Shown: positions 11,258 through 19,641 of the stretch, piece by piece
Numbering within the stretch: position 1 is the stretch's first letter
Layout of the letters: each line of letters opens with the position of its first letter
Assembly (NCBI RefSeq): GCF_001866665.1
Contig: NZ_MLYO01000016.1
Location: 1 to 64,000 of the forward strand
Length of the DNA stretch: 64,000 nt
Source: Streptomyces monashensis
GTDB lineage: Bacteria; Actinomycetota; Actinomycetes; Streptomycetales; Streptomycetaceae
Direction: 5' to 3'
Translations under genes and position numbers: made by a program
The notes under the pieces: model-generated
Databases searched by the model: none
Seen by the model: the letters and a program-made list of their open reading frames with translations, nothing else
What the model was told of the DNA's origin: nothing

Positions 11258-11647
11258 GTGAACCGTTACGACGTCACCGATGAACAGTGGGAAGGGCTCG
11301 CCCAGGTCGTGCCGTTGCGGGGCCGGGACGCGTGGCCGTCCGCGGTGAACCACCGCGCGCTGCCGGACGCCGAGACCGAGACCCGGCGCCGGTTCGTGGT
11401 CCTGCGCGTCAACGTCTTCGCGGACGCGCGGGAGGTCGCCGAGACCCTGATGGCCGGGGCGCCGGTACTGCTCGACCTGTCCAGCGCCGAGACGGACGTC
11501 GCCAAGCGCGTCCTCGACTTCAGTACGGGCGTGGTCTTCGGGCTCGGCAGCGGGATGCACCGCGTCGACCGGAACGTGTTCCTCCTCACCCCGCCCGGGA
11601 CCGAGGTCAGCGGGCTGATGGAAGGGGCGGGGATGTCGGGGAGCTGA
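11258..11647 (+). CDS. SepF-like cell-division protein (paralogue)
   Basis: A 129-residue SepF/DUF552-domain protein. The GTG at 11258 with GGGGAG just upstream is chosen over an earlier in-frame start. Typical SepF features are VVLRVNVFADAREVAETL, APVLLDLSSAETDVAKRVLDFSTGVVFGLG and the C-terminal VFLLTPPGTEVS. It lacks the long N-terminal membrane-anchor and linker region of canonical SepF, and no ftsZ or ylmD/E genes are adjacent, so it looks like one of the SepF-like paralogues of Streptomyces rather than sepF itself. SepF proteins tether FtsZ at division sites; the paralogues are thought to tune FtsZ localisation. Confidence 0.85.
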   Translation: MNRYDVTDEQWEGLAQVVPLRGRDAWPSAVNHRALPDAETETRRRFVVLRVNVFADAREVAETLMAGAPVLLDLSSAETDVAKRVLDFSTGVVFGLGSGMHRVDRNVFLLTPPGTEVSGLMEGAGMSGS

Positions 11648-11724
11648 CCCGGCCGTCCCCCGTTCGTAGGAAGGCTCGCCGGGGAAAACGGTTCGGCGGG
11701 GCGGCGGAGATCTACCGTCCACCC

Positions 11725-12990
11725 ATGGCCCTGCCCTCTGTGTCCGCCGAGCCTCCGGCGGCCGCCGCGTCCGGCGGGAGCGTCCCCGCGCAGTCCCGTG
11801 AACCTCTCGACGCGCGGATCGTCCCCGCGCGGTCCGGTGCCTCCGGGGACGTGCTCGACGTCCTCGATGTGCGCCCCCGGATCACCGAGCTGCGGCTGTC
11901 GGCCTTCGCCGGGCACCGGCGGGCCGCGTTTCCGCTCGGGCCGGTCACGGTGCTCGCCGGGCCCAGCGGCACGGGCAAGACGACCGCGCTCATGGCGTAC
12001 GAGGCGCTCGCCCGGCTCGCCGCCGGCGCCCCGCTCCCGGAGGCGTTCCCGGACCCGCTCGCCTGCGTTCCGCAGCGGGCGCGCCCCGACGCTGGCGGAC
12101 GGCGGGGCTTCCGCATCGGGTGCACGGCCGACGGCGTCGAGGGGCCCGTCCGGCTCGACGTCGCCGTCCAGGCCGAACCCTGTCTGCGGATCGCGGGGGA
12201 GCGGCTGACCGCGGGCGGGGTCGTGCTGCTGGAGACCGCGTTGCGCGACCCGTCCCGCCGGGCCGTCCAGGCCGCCTGGCACACCGCGGGCTCCGCCCCG
12301 GTCACCCGCGCCCCGCTGCCCGACGACCGGCTCGGCACCGCCCTGCTGCCGTTGCGCGTGGCCGGCAAGACGGAGGGGCAGCGGCAGGTGCTCGCCGCGG
12401 CCGAGCAGATGGTGGTCGCCCTGCGCTCCGTCTTCCCGTGCGACCCCCGCCCCGCGTCCATGCGCACGCCCGTCCCCATGGGCTCGGGACGGCTGCTGCC
12501 CGGCTGCGACAACCTCGCCGACGTGTTGTGGCGCACCCGCGCCGAGTGCGCCCGCCGGCATGCTCTGCTGGTGGAGGCGCTGCGCACGGGCTGCGCGGGG
12601 CCCGTGGCCGACCTGGTCGCCGAGCCGCTGGGCGACGGCGCGGTACGGGCGCTGCTCGACCGCGGCGACGGCCTGCGCACCGAGCTGGCCCGGCTCGGGG
12701 ACGGCGAACTCCGTTATCTGGCACTGACGCTGGTGCTGCTGACCGGGCCCGGTGTGCTGGCCGTGGACACTCCCGGCGAGGTGCCGGACGCGCTGCGCAG
12801 CCTCACCGTCCTGGCCGACGGCCTCGACCGCGGCCTCGACCCCGGCCAGCGCAGCGCACTGCTGTGGCTGGCGGCCCGGATGGGCGAGCGCGGGCACATC
12901 CGGTGTCTGGGCGCGGTGAGCGACGGCTCCTGGGCCACCGGGGTCCGGGGCGTCACGGTGGTACACCTGGACCGTGACGGAACCTCTTGA
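11725..12990 (+). CDS. AAA/ABC-type ATPase, SMC-like nucleotide-binding fold
   Basis: A 421-residue ATP-binding protein. The Walker A motif GPSGTGKTT lies near residue 80, preceded by ITELRLSAFAGHRRAAFPLGPVTVLAG, a layout like RecF/SMC-type ATPases. An ABC-signature-like stretch (LARLGDGELRYLALTLVLL) and a Walker-B-like GVLAVDTPGE follow in the C-terminal third. It lacks a coiled coil and transmembrane segments. The first ~45 residues are low complexity, so the exact start is uncertain. It follows the SepF-like gene by 77 bp and overlaps the MazG-like gene by 17 bp. Function unknown. Confidence 0.8.
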   Translation: MALPSVSAEPPAAAASGGSVPAQSREPLDARIVPARSGASGDVLDVLDVRPRITELRLSAFAGHRRAAFPLGPVTVLAGPSGTGKTTALMAYEALARLAAGAPLPEAFPDPLACVPQRARPDAGGRRGFRIGCTADGVEGPVRLDVAVQAEPCLRIAGERLTAGGVVLLETALRDPSRRAVQAAWHTAGSAPVTRAPLPDDRLGTALLPLRVAGKTEGQRQVLAAAEQMVVALRSVFPCDPRPASMRTPVPMGSGRLLPGCDNLADVLWRTRAECARRHALLVEALRTGCAGPVADLVAEPLGDGAVRALLDRGDGLRTELARLGDGELRYLALTLVLLTGPGVLAVDTPGEVPDALRSLTVLADGLDRGLDPGQRSALLWLAARMGERGHIRCLGAVSDGSWATGVRGVTVVHLDRDGTS

Positions 12991-13342
12991 CCTGGCCCGA
13001 CTCCAGCACCGGCTCGCCGAGTTCGCGGCCGCGCGGAACTGGCAGCCCCACCACACGCCCAAGAACCTCGCCGCCGCGCTCTCGGTGGAGGCCTCCGAAC
13101 TGGTGGAGATCTTCCAGTGGTTGACCCCGGAGGAGTCGGCGCGGGTGATGGCCGACCCCGGCACCGCGCACCGCGTCGAGGACGAGGTGGCCGATGTCCT
13201 CGCCTACCTCCTCCAGTTCTGCGGCACCCTCGGTATCGACCCGCTGGCCGCGCTGGCCGCCAAGATCGACCGGAACGAGCGTCGTTTTCCGGTCGCGGGG
13301 GACAAGGGCGGGGACGAACCGGGTCAACTGACGGACTCCTGA
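12974..13342 (+). CDS. MazG-like nucleotide pyrophosphohydrolase
   Basis: A 122-residue all-alpha NTP pyrophosphohydrolase of the MazG/dCTPase type. The Mg2+-binding motifs are present as EASELVEIFQW (ExxE) and EDEVADVLAYLLQF (ExxD). Such enzymes hydrolyse (d)NTPs, often non-canonical ones, to the monophosphate and pyrophosphate. The GTG start at 12974 overlaps the end of the ATPase gene by 17 bp, implying cotranscription and coupling. The C-terminal tail is charged and probably disordered. Confidence 0.9.
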   Translation: MTEPLDLARLQHRLAEFAAARNWQPHHTPKNLAAALSVEASELVEIFQWLTPEESARVMADPGTAHRVEDEVADVLAYLLQFCGTLGIDPLAALAAKIDRNERRFPVAGDKGGDEPGQLTDS

Positions 13343-13519
13343 ACTCCATTATTACTTTCCGTAGTCAAATCGCCTGTCGAATCCGAATTGTTGTCCACAA
13401 ATTTCCGCCCACCTCTGGCTTTTCGACTCAAGCACTCTCACTCTGGGTAGTGAACAAGGTAGTTCGAAGAGTGTTCCGGCGGACGTGCGAGAAGACATGT
13501 GGAGGGACGGGGGCGACCT
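13343..13519. promoter_or_regulatory. AT-rich leader with a consensus DnaA box
   Basis: A markedly AT-richer 177-bp gap. It contains TTGTCCACA at 13391-13399, a perfect match to the consensus Streptomyces DnaA box. It also has CACTCTGGGTAGTG, whose ends (CACT/AGTG) form an inverted repeat, at about 13440-13453. Probably the promoter region of the downstream DUF6099-like gene. Only one DnaA box is seen, so it is not an origin. Confidence 0.45.
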
Positions 13520-13990
13520 ATGGATGCGATACGGCTCATCCTCGCGAGCAGGCGAGCCCTGGCGAACAGCGCGAACGCAGGCGAAATCCTGGCGGAGGTC
13601 TGGCAGGCCCAGGCCCTGGCCCAGGCGATCGGCAGCCGCCTCGCGGTCTCGGGCCCGCCGGAGCTGCGCGGCGAGGCACTGGGCCTGACGGAGCTGGCGG
13701 GCCGGGGCTGCGGCGTCCTGGACCCGCCCGAGCTGGACCCCGGCGATCTGCGCGCCGCCCAGCTCACCGAACTGGACGACGCCCGCGAGACCCTGCTCTG
13801 CCTCGGGGGGCTGCTCGGCGAGGTCGGCATCGCCCTGGTCGGCATGGCGAGCGCCGCCGCCGACGAGACGACGTACTGGCAGTGCATGGAGGCCATCGAC
13901 GCGGCCGACGAATCCCGCGACCGCGTCCGCGAGATGCTGCGCAAACTGGCAGCGCGGGAGGAGGTCTTACCGGAGCGCGAATTCGGCTGA
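13520..13990 (+). CDS. DUF6099-like Streptomyces conserved protein
   Basis: A 156-residue, mostly alpha-helical protein starting MDAIRLILASRRALANSANAGEILAEVWQAQALAQAIGSRL, which resembles the Streptomyces-restricted DUF6099 family as I remember it. No catalytic motif, signal peptide or membrane segment. ATG 13520 has a purine-rich GGGGGCGACCT upstream; a GTG seven codons earlier is an alternative. Codon 150 (13967-13969) is TTA, the rare leucine codon read by bldA tRNA, so expression may be tied to development. Function unknown. Confidence 0.7.
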   Translation: MDAIRLILASRRALANSANAGEILAEVWQAQALAQAIGSRLAVSGPPELRGEALGLTELAGRGCGVLDPPELDPGDLRAAQLTELDDARETLLCLGGLLGEVGIALVGMASAAADETTYWQCMEAIDAADESRDRVREMLRKLAAREEVLPEREFG

Positions 13991-14490
13991 ACGCCCTGGA
14001 GCCGCCCTCGAAGACGGCACCGCCCACGTCGACACCGCCGCTCACACCGGCCGCGCGTTCCGCTCGTCGACCGGCCTCGCTCATGCCCGCCCGGCTCCGC
14101 ACCCGCCAACCGGAGCCGCTTACATGGCCCCGGTGCCACCCGCGCCGGCTCCGTGCCGCCCTTGCGGACCGATGCCGCTCACCGCGTCCCGGTGCCGCTT
14201 CCTCCGGCGGGAGTCGCTCGCGTCGGTTCGCCGTCGGTCGGTCAGCCGATGCCGTTCCCCCGTCGAAGCCGCTCGCATCGGCCGCGCTGCCCCTGTCGAC
14301 CGGTGCCGCTCACCGCGTCCCGGTGCTGCTCCCGCCGACCTGAGCTCCTCCGGCCAGAGCCGCGTCTGCCGGTCTGTCAGCCGATGCCGTTCCCCCGTCG
14401 GGGCCGGTCCCCCGTCGAAGTCGCTCGCGCCGCCCCGGTAAACCGATGCCGCCCCTCTCGGCCCGGTGCCGTTCCCCCGACCGGTGCCGG
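13991..14490. repeat. Degenerate tandem duplication, GC-rich, about 131-135 bp period
   Basis: The gap between two convergent genes holds a decayed tandem repeat. A block starting GACCGATGCCGCTCACCGCG at 14167 recurs at 14298, and a block with GTCAGCCGATGCCGTTCCCC at 14241 recurs at 14376. Shorter relatives (CCGGTGCCGTTCC, CCGGTGTCGCTC) continue to about 14530 and into the 3' end of the small leftward gene. Read leftward, the repeat encodes a Gly-Glu-Arg-His-Arg motif, but no ribosome-binding site or start supports a protein. Confidence 0.75.
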
Positions 14491-14751
14491 TCAACCGCCG
14501 TTGCTCACCTCGGCCCGGTGTCGCTCTTCCCGGCCGGAGGCGACGTCACTCCCGTCGGCCGGCGTCGCGCCGGTCGTCAGTCGGCACTGCCCCGATCGCT
14601 CGGTGCCGCCTTCGTCCGCGTGAGCCGGAGCCGTTCCTGCGGCGTGCAGACCGGCCAGCTCCGACAGATCCGCGTTCAGCGCCGCCATCAGCTCTTCCAT
14701 CTGCTCCAGCAGCCCCTTCGGCTGCCCGGCGGAGCCCAGCTCTTCGGACAT
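14491..14751 (-). CDS. Small acidic protein, unknown function
   Basis: An 86-residue protein. ATG 14751 has a perfect GGAGG five bases upstream, which supports it as a real gene and fixes the start. Residues 5-40 (LGSAGQPKGLLEQMEELMAALNADLSELAGL) form an amphipathic helical segment; the rest is Gly/Ser/Arg-rich and probably disordered. The 3' end runs into the degenerate repeat (EERHR motif), so the C terminus may have been changed by the repeat expansion. It is divergent from the LLM oxidoreductase gene. No family recognised. Confidence 0.6.
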   Translation of the reverse strand: MSEELGSAGQPKGLLEQMEELMAALNADLSELAGLHAAGTAPAHADEGGTERSGQCRLTTGATPADGSDVASGREERHRAEVSNGG

Positions 14752-14956
14752 CACGGCCTCCTCGGCCCCCGGCCCGGCGGGGCCGGCGCGGGTGCCGGAC
14801 GGTCCGGCACCGTGGTCCCAACGATCATCACCGGGGCCGGTCACTGGCCCGCACGGCGCCCCGGGCACCCCGCCCCGGATTTTCACCCGACCGGGGATCA
14901 GCGCACCCGGCGGTACCGGCGAGGTTGACGCGGGCCGCGGCGTGCAGGATAGATGT

Positions 14957-15880
14957 ATGGACCTGCGAATCTTCACCGAGCCCCAGCAGGGGGCCACCTA
15001 CGACACCTTGCTCACCGTGGCGAAGGCCACCGAGGACCTCTGCTTCGACGCCTTCTTCCGTTCCGACCACTACCTCAGCATGGGCGGCACGGACGGCCTG
15101 CCCGGCCCCACGGACGCCTGGATCACCCTGGCCGGCCTCGCCCGCGAGACCAAGCGCATCCGCCTGGGCACGCTGATGACCGCCGGCACCTTCCGGCTTC
15201 CCGGTGTGCTCGCCATCCAGGTCGCCCAGGTCGACCAGATGTCCGGCGGCCGTGTGGAACTGGGCCTCGGCGCCGGCTGGTTCGAGGAGGAGCACAAGGC
15301 GTACGGCATCCCCTTCCCGAAGGAGAAGTTCGCCCGCCTGGAGGAGCAGCTCGCGATCGTCACGGGGCTGTGGGCGACCGAGCCCGGCAAGACCTTCGAC
15401 TTCCACGGCACCTACTACGACCTCACCGAGTCGCCCGCGTTGCCCAAGCCCGCTCAGGGCAAGGTCCCGGTGCTCATCGGCGGCCACGGTGCGACCCGTA
15501 CGCCGCGGCTCGCCGCGAAGTACGCCGACGAGTTCAACATCCCGTTCGCCTCGGTCGAGGACAGCGAGCGGCAGTTCGGCCGGGTCCGGGCCGCCGCCGA
15601 GGAGGCCGGCCGCGGCGCGGACGACCTGACGTACTCCAACGCACTCGTGGTCTGTGTCGGCCGCGACGACCGGGAGGTCGCCCGCCGCGCCGCCGCGATC
15701 GGCCGTGAGGTGGACGAGCTGAAGGCCAACGGCCTGGCCGGCTCCCCGGCCGAGGTCGTCGACAAGATCGGCCGGTACGCCGCGATCGGCTCCCGGCGCC
15801 TGTACCTCCAGGTGCTCGACCTCGACGACCTGGACCACCTGGAGCTGATCTCCGCCCAGGTGCGGTCGCAGCTGTCGTAG
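14957..15880 (+). CDS. LLM-class F420-dependent oxidoreductase
   Basis: A 307-residue luciferase-like TIM-barrel enzyme. It opens with MDLRIFTEPQQGATYDTLLTVAKATEDLCFDAFFRSDHY and contains the family blocks IRLGTLMTAGTFRLPGVLAIQVAQVDQMSGGRVELGLGAGW and the C-terminal VPVLIGGHGATRTPRLAAKYADEFNI. This subgroup usually uses deazaflavin F420 to oxidise or reduce small molecules; the substrate is unknown. No membrane or export signals. The ATG at 14957 is chosen from the family N terminus; the upstream frame is open but non-homologous. Confidence 0.9.
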   Translation: MDLRIFTEPQQGATYDTLLTVAKATEDLCFDAFFRSDHYLSMGGTDGLPGPTDAWITLAGLARETKRIRLGTLMTAGTFRLPGVLAIQVAQVDQMSGGRVELGLGAGWFEEEHKAYGIPFPKEKFARLEEQLAIVTGLWATEPGKTFDFHGTYYDLTESPALPKPAQGKVPVLIGGHGATRTPRLAAKYADEFNIPFASVEDSERQFGRVRAAAEEAGRGADDLTYSNALVVCVGRDDREVARRAAAIGREVDELKANGLAGSPAEVVDKIGRYAAIGSRRLYLQVLDLDDLDHLELISAQVRSQLS

Positions 15881-15902
15881 GACGGACGCTCGCGGCGATG
15901 TC

Positions 15903-15972
15903 CTTCCCCGCCCGGGCTTCCCCGCCCGGGCTTCCCCGCCCGGGCTTCCCCGCCCGGGCTTCCCCGCCCGGG
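15903..15972. repeat. Five perfect tandem copies of a 14-bp GC-rich unit
   Basis: CTTCCCCGCCCGGG is repeated five times without a mismatch in the gap after the LLM oxidoreductase gene. Each unit contains CCCGGG, so the array can form several alternative hairpins and could act as a transcription terminator. The rest of the 15881-16078 gap holds no ORF. Confidence 0.95.
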
Positions 15973-16078
15973 AGGGACGTCGCCGCACGGCGCGGCATGG
16001 CCGCTCCTGCCGTCCGGGGCGCCTGCCCGTGCCCGGGGGGATGCCGAGGTGGTGCCGGTATGTGATGGAGTAGGGACC

Positions 16079-17017
16079 ATGGGGTCCGGCATCTACGTCC
16101 ATGCGTTCCGTGACGGCGACGTCGTGCCGATGGACGCCACCGCCGTGCGCGAGGTGCTGGTGCCGTACGCCCCGTACGACGTGCCCGACGGCGAGCCGGT
16201 CGAGTGGGTGCGGGCCGCCGACGGCAGTGACGCCGACGTGTATCTGCACCTCGGGGTGTCGTTCGACCGGCCGGGCCCCGGCGTTCTGGACATCGTCGCC
16301 GAGCTGGCCCGCCGCACCGGCGCGGCGATCGTGCTGCTCGGGGATCCGACGGTGATCGTGACCAGCGAGGAGGACGTGCGGCAGCTGCCGGAGGACCTGC
16401 GGGCACGGGCGGTCGTGGTGCCGCCCGCCGCGCTGACCGGGCAGGCGATCGAACAGGTCGTCAGACCGCGTCCGCAGCCCCGCCGCCGCCCGCTGCTGCC
16501 GCCGTTCCCCTACCACCCGGACCCGGTGGCCACCGGCTCGGTGCGGGCCGCCGACGAGCCGTGCGCGTGCTGCGGGCACGACCAGGGCTGGATCTACACC
16601 GGCCCGGTCTACGGCGAGGACGTACCGGACGGACGGCTGTGCCCCTACTGCGTCGCCTACGGCACGGCCGCCAGGCGCCACGGCGTGTTCTTCAACGACG
16701 TGGCGGCCGGGCGGATGCCGGACGAGGCGGCCCGGCAGATCTGTGAGCGCACCCCCGGCTTCGCCACCTGGCAGGACTGGGGCTGGCCGGCGCACTGCGG
16801 CGACGGCGCCGTGTTCCTCGGCGCGGCCGGCGCGCGCGAACTGCGGCCCTACCCGGACGCGTTGGACCAGCTGCGCCGGGAGTGCGCCGCGTGGGGCTGG
16901 CCGGACGGCACGGTCGAGGAGTTCCTCGCGGCGCTCGACAAGGACGGGCAGCCGACCGGGTACCTCTTCCGCTGCCGTGTGTGCGGGACGCATCTCGCGC
17001 GGGCCGACTTCACCTGA
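16079..17017 (+). CDS. CbrC-family (UPF0167) protein with extra N-terminal domain
   Basis: A 312-residue protein. The C-terminal ~165 residues match the CbrC/UPF0167 family: LPPFPYHPDPVATGSV, then zinc-type cysteine pairs (CACCGHDQGWIYTGPVY and LCPYCVAYGTAA), a segment ending GDGAVFLG, and a final CRVCGTH. The N-terminal ~145 residues form a separate alpha/beta domain not usual for CbrC, joined by a Pro/Arg-rich linker. GGAG lies 8 bp before ATG 16079. CbrC is known from colicin E2 tolerance in E. coli, but the biochemical role is unknown. Confidence 0.85.
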   Translation: MGSGIYVHAFRDGDVVPMDATAVREVLVPYAPYDVPDGEPVEWVRAADGSDADVYLHLGVSFDRPGPGVLDIVAELARRTGAAIVLLGDPTVIVTSEEDVRQLPEDLRARAVVVPPAALTGQAIEQVVRPRPQPRRRPLLPPFPYHPDPVATGSVRAADEPCACCGHDQGWIYTGPVYGEDVPDGRLCPYCVAYGTAARRHGVFFNDVAAGRMPDEAARQICERTPGFATWQDWGWPAHCGDGAVFLGAAGARELRPYPDALDQLRRECAAWGWPDGTVEEFLAALDKDGQPTGYLFRCRVCGTHLARADFT

Positions 17018-17142
17018 GACCGCGTGCGACGGCAGCCGGTCCGAGCCGGGAGTCGGCGATTGTGAACCAGTTGTGATCTTCTGGTGCCGGAAGTGTGGGT
17101 TCCGTCACGGCGTCCATGATCCCGGCCTGATCGGATGACCCC

Positions 17143-18090
17143 GTGCGCAAAGTCCTGCCTCTCGCCCTCGCCGCCCTCTTCGCCCTGTCAGCCTGCCAGT
17201 TCACCGATCGCCTCAGCGGCGACGACGACCCCGCGGGCGAGGCCCGCCGTCTCAACGCGGTCTCGGCGTTCCCGCTGTACGCGTATGACATCGACCCCTC
17301 CGCGGCCGACAGCAAGGCCGTCGACCGGGCGCAGTGGATCCTCGCCAAGCGGTGCATGGTCCGGCTCGGCTTCTCGGGTTTCGCGGTGCTCGACACCAAG
17401 TCGGTCGAGTCGACCTACCCGGTCCGGCAGGGCACGCTCGACCTCAGCAGTTCCGTCGGCGACGACCGGCCGTACGGCGTGGACGACCCCGACCTGGCGT
17501 CCGAGCACGGCTACCACAACCACGACCTGGCCGCCGGCACCCAGGACCTGGAGTGGCCCACCGACCAGTTCCTGGCCCTCACCGCCGAGTTCGGGACCGG
17601 CGACAGCCACTTCGCGCACGGACACCGCATACCCGACGGCGGCTGCCTGGGGCAGGCACGGCAGAGGATCACCGGCCCCACACCCGCCACGAAGGCCGAC
17701 GGCGTGCGGCTCACCGGCACCACCTCGATCGCCATGCGCCTGTGGATCCAGTCCGGCAAGGAGGCCCGCCAGGACCCGGCCTGGAAGAAGGCCGACCACG
17801 CCTGGTCGGACTGCATGAAGAAGCGGGGCTTCCACTACGCCGACCCGGACGCTGCGTCCCTGGACACGGCCTGGTTCCGCACCGAGAAGCCCACCGGCAA
17901 GGAGCGGAAGACGGCCGCCGCCGACGCGACGTGCAAGCTCGACACCGGATACATCCAGTCCGTCCACGCCGTCCAGGCGCGCGCCCAGAAGAGCGCCATC
18001 CGCCGGAACAAGCAGGAACTGGAGGACCAGCGCGCGGCGCAGCAACGGGCCGTGCGCAACGCCCGCGCCATCGTCGCCGCGGCGTCGTGA
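17143..18090 (+). CDS. Predicted lipoprotein
   Basis: A 315-residue protein starting with GTG at 17143. It has a type II signal peptide: basic MRKV, a hydrophobic stretch, and the lipobox LSAC at residues 15-18, so the mature protein is anchored to the outer face of the membrane. The mature part carries a few cysteines (CMVRLGF, GGCLGQ, DCMKKRGF, ATCKLD) that could form disulfides, and ends in a basic helical region rich in Lys/Gln/Arg. Function not recognised. Confidence 0.8.
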   Translation: MRKVLPLALAALFALSACQFTDRLSGDDDPAGEARRLNAVSAFPLYAYDIDPSAADSKAVDRAQWILAKRCMVRLGFSGFAVLDTKSVESTYPVRQGTLDLSSSVGDDRPYGVDDPDLASEHGYHNHDLAAGTQDLEWPTDQFLALTAEFGTGDSHFAHGHRIPDGGCLGQARQRITGPTPATKADGVRLTGTTSIAMRLWIQSGKEARQDPAWKKADHAWSDCMKKRGFHYADPDAASLDTAWFRTEKPTGKERKTAAADATCKLDTGYIQSVHAVQARAQKSAIRRNKQELEDQRAAQQRAVRNARAIVAAAS

Positions 18091-18162
18091 CGGGGGAAGG
18101 CGAGGAGAGCGGCCGGGAAATCCGGTGGTCACCGGGGGTCGGGGCCGGGAAGAATCGCTGAG

Positions 18163-19641
18163 GTGTTCCTGACGATCTCGACGCGCGGCGACGCCGCCCA
18201 CCCGGCCACCGACCTGGGGTACCTGCTGCACAAGCACCCCGGCAAGGCACAGAAGTTCTCCACGTCCCACGGCACCGCCCATGTCTTCTACCCCGAGGCG
18301 GACGAGCAACGCTGCACGGCCGCGCTGCTCCTGGAGATCGACACGGTCGCGCTGGTCCGGCGGGGCAAGGGCAAGGGCCGCGGCGGCGCCCCGGACGCGG
18401 CCCTCGCGCAGTACGTCAACGACCGCCCCTACGCGGCCTCCTCGCTGCTCGCGGTCGCGCTGAGCGGTGTCTTCTCCAGCGCCCTGCGCGGGGTGTGCGC
18501 CGCCCGCCCGGAACTCCCGCAGCGGGCGCGGCCGTTGCGCGTCGAGGTGCCCGCGCTGCCCGCGCGCGGCGGCCCCGGCCTGGTCCACCGCCTCTTCGAG
18601 CCGCTCGGCTGGCAGGCCACTGCCGAACCGGTCCCGCTCGACACCGAGTTCCCCGCGTGGGGTGACTCCCGCTACGTCCGGCTCGTCCTGGAGTCGGAGC
18701 GGCTGACCCTGGCCGAGGCCCTGCGGCATCTGTACGTCCTGCTGCCCGTGCTCGACGACGCCAAGCACTACTGGGTCTCCTCCGACGAGGTCGACAAGCT
18801 GCTGCGCGCGGGCGAGGGCTGGCTGCCCGGGCACCCCGAGCAGAAGCTCATCACCAGCCGCTACCTCTCCCGCCGCTGGTCGCTGACCCGGCAGGCGACG
18901 GAGCGGCTGGAACTGGTCCGGCTCGCCGAGGCCGACGACAGCGAGGTCGAGGAGATCGACAACGCGGTCGCCGAGGAGACGGAGACCGAGGAGAAGCCGA
19001 CCCCGCTGGCCGTGCGGCGTCGCGAGGCGATCCTCGCCGCCCTGCGCGAGAGCGGAGCCGCCCGGGTCCTCGATCTGGGCTGCGGACAGGGCCAGTTGGT
19101 GCAGGAACTGCTGAAGGACACGCGGTTCACGGAGATCGTGGGACTCGACGTGTCCGCCCGGGCGCTCACCATCGCCGCGCGGCGGCTGAAGCTGGACCGC
19201 ATGGGAGAGCGCCAGGCGTCCCGGGTCCGGCTCCTGCAGGGCTCGCTCGCCTACACCGACAAGCGACTGAAGGGCTACGACGCCGCCGTGCTCAGCGAGG
19301 TGATCGAGCACCTCGACCTGCCCCGGCTGCCCGCCCTGGAGTACGCGGTGTTCGGTGCCGCCCGCCCGCGCACCGTGCTCGTGACGACCCCGAACGCCGA
19401 GTACAACGTCCGCTGGGAGACCCTGCCCGCCGGGCACGTCCGGCACGGCGACCACCGCTTCGAGTGGACCCGCGAGGAGTTCCGCGCCTGGGCCGCCCGG
19501 GTCGCCGAACTCCACGGCTACGACGTCGGGTTCGCCCCCGTGGGCCCGGACGACCCCGAGGTCGGCCCGCCCACCCAGATGGCCCTGTTCCACCGGAACG
19601 ACACCGGGAACGACACCGAGAAGGAGGCGAAGGCAGCATGA
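18163..19641 (+). CDS. hen1: 3'-terminal RNA ribose 2'-O-methyltransferase Hen1
   Basis: A 492-residue bacterial Hen1. The N-terminal half (about 1-240) is the bacterial-specific domain (MFLTISTRGD, LGYLLHKHPGKAQKFSTSHGTAHVFYPEA). The C-terminal half is an AdoMet-dependent methyltransferase with motif I VLDLGCGQGQLV. The Mn2+-binding residues of Hen1 are visible as EVIEH (Glu379, Glu382, His383) and HRFEW (from His431). The enzyme 2'-O-methylates the broken 3' end during RNA repair so that the sealed RNA resists re-cleavage. It overlaps pnkp by 4 bp (ATGA). GTG start. Confidence 0.95.
   Translation: MFLTISTRGDAAHPATDLGYLLHKHPGKAQKFSTSHGTAHVFYPEADEQRCTAALLLEIDTVALVRRGKGKGRGGAPDAALAQYVNDRPYAASSLLAVALSGVFSSALRGVCAARPELPQRARPLRVEVPALPARGGPGLVHRLFEPLGWQATAEPVPLDTEFPAWGDSRYVRLVLESERLTLAEALRHLYVLLPVLDDAKHYWVSSDEVDKLLRAGEGWLPGHPEQKLITSRYLSRRWSLTRQATERLELVRLAEADDSEVEEIDNAVAEETETEEKPTPLAVRRREAILAALRESGAARVLDLGCGQGQLVQELLKDTRFTEIVGLDVSARALTIAARRLKLDRMGERQASRVRLLQGSLAYTDKRLKGYDAAVLSEVIEHLDLPRLPALEYAVFGAARPRTVLVTTPNAEYNVRWETLPAGHVRHGDHRFEWTREEFRAWAARVAELHGYDVGFAPVGPDDPEVGPPTQMALFHRNDTGNDTEKEAKAA

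Noticed and set aside
13343..13519. Replication origin
   Set aside because: Only one DnaA box was found, and no dnaA/dnaN genes are nearby.
15903..15972. Possible CRISPR array
   Set aside because: The 14-bp units are directly adjacent without spacers, and there are no cas genes.
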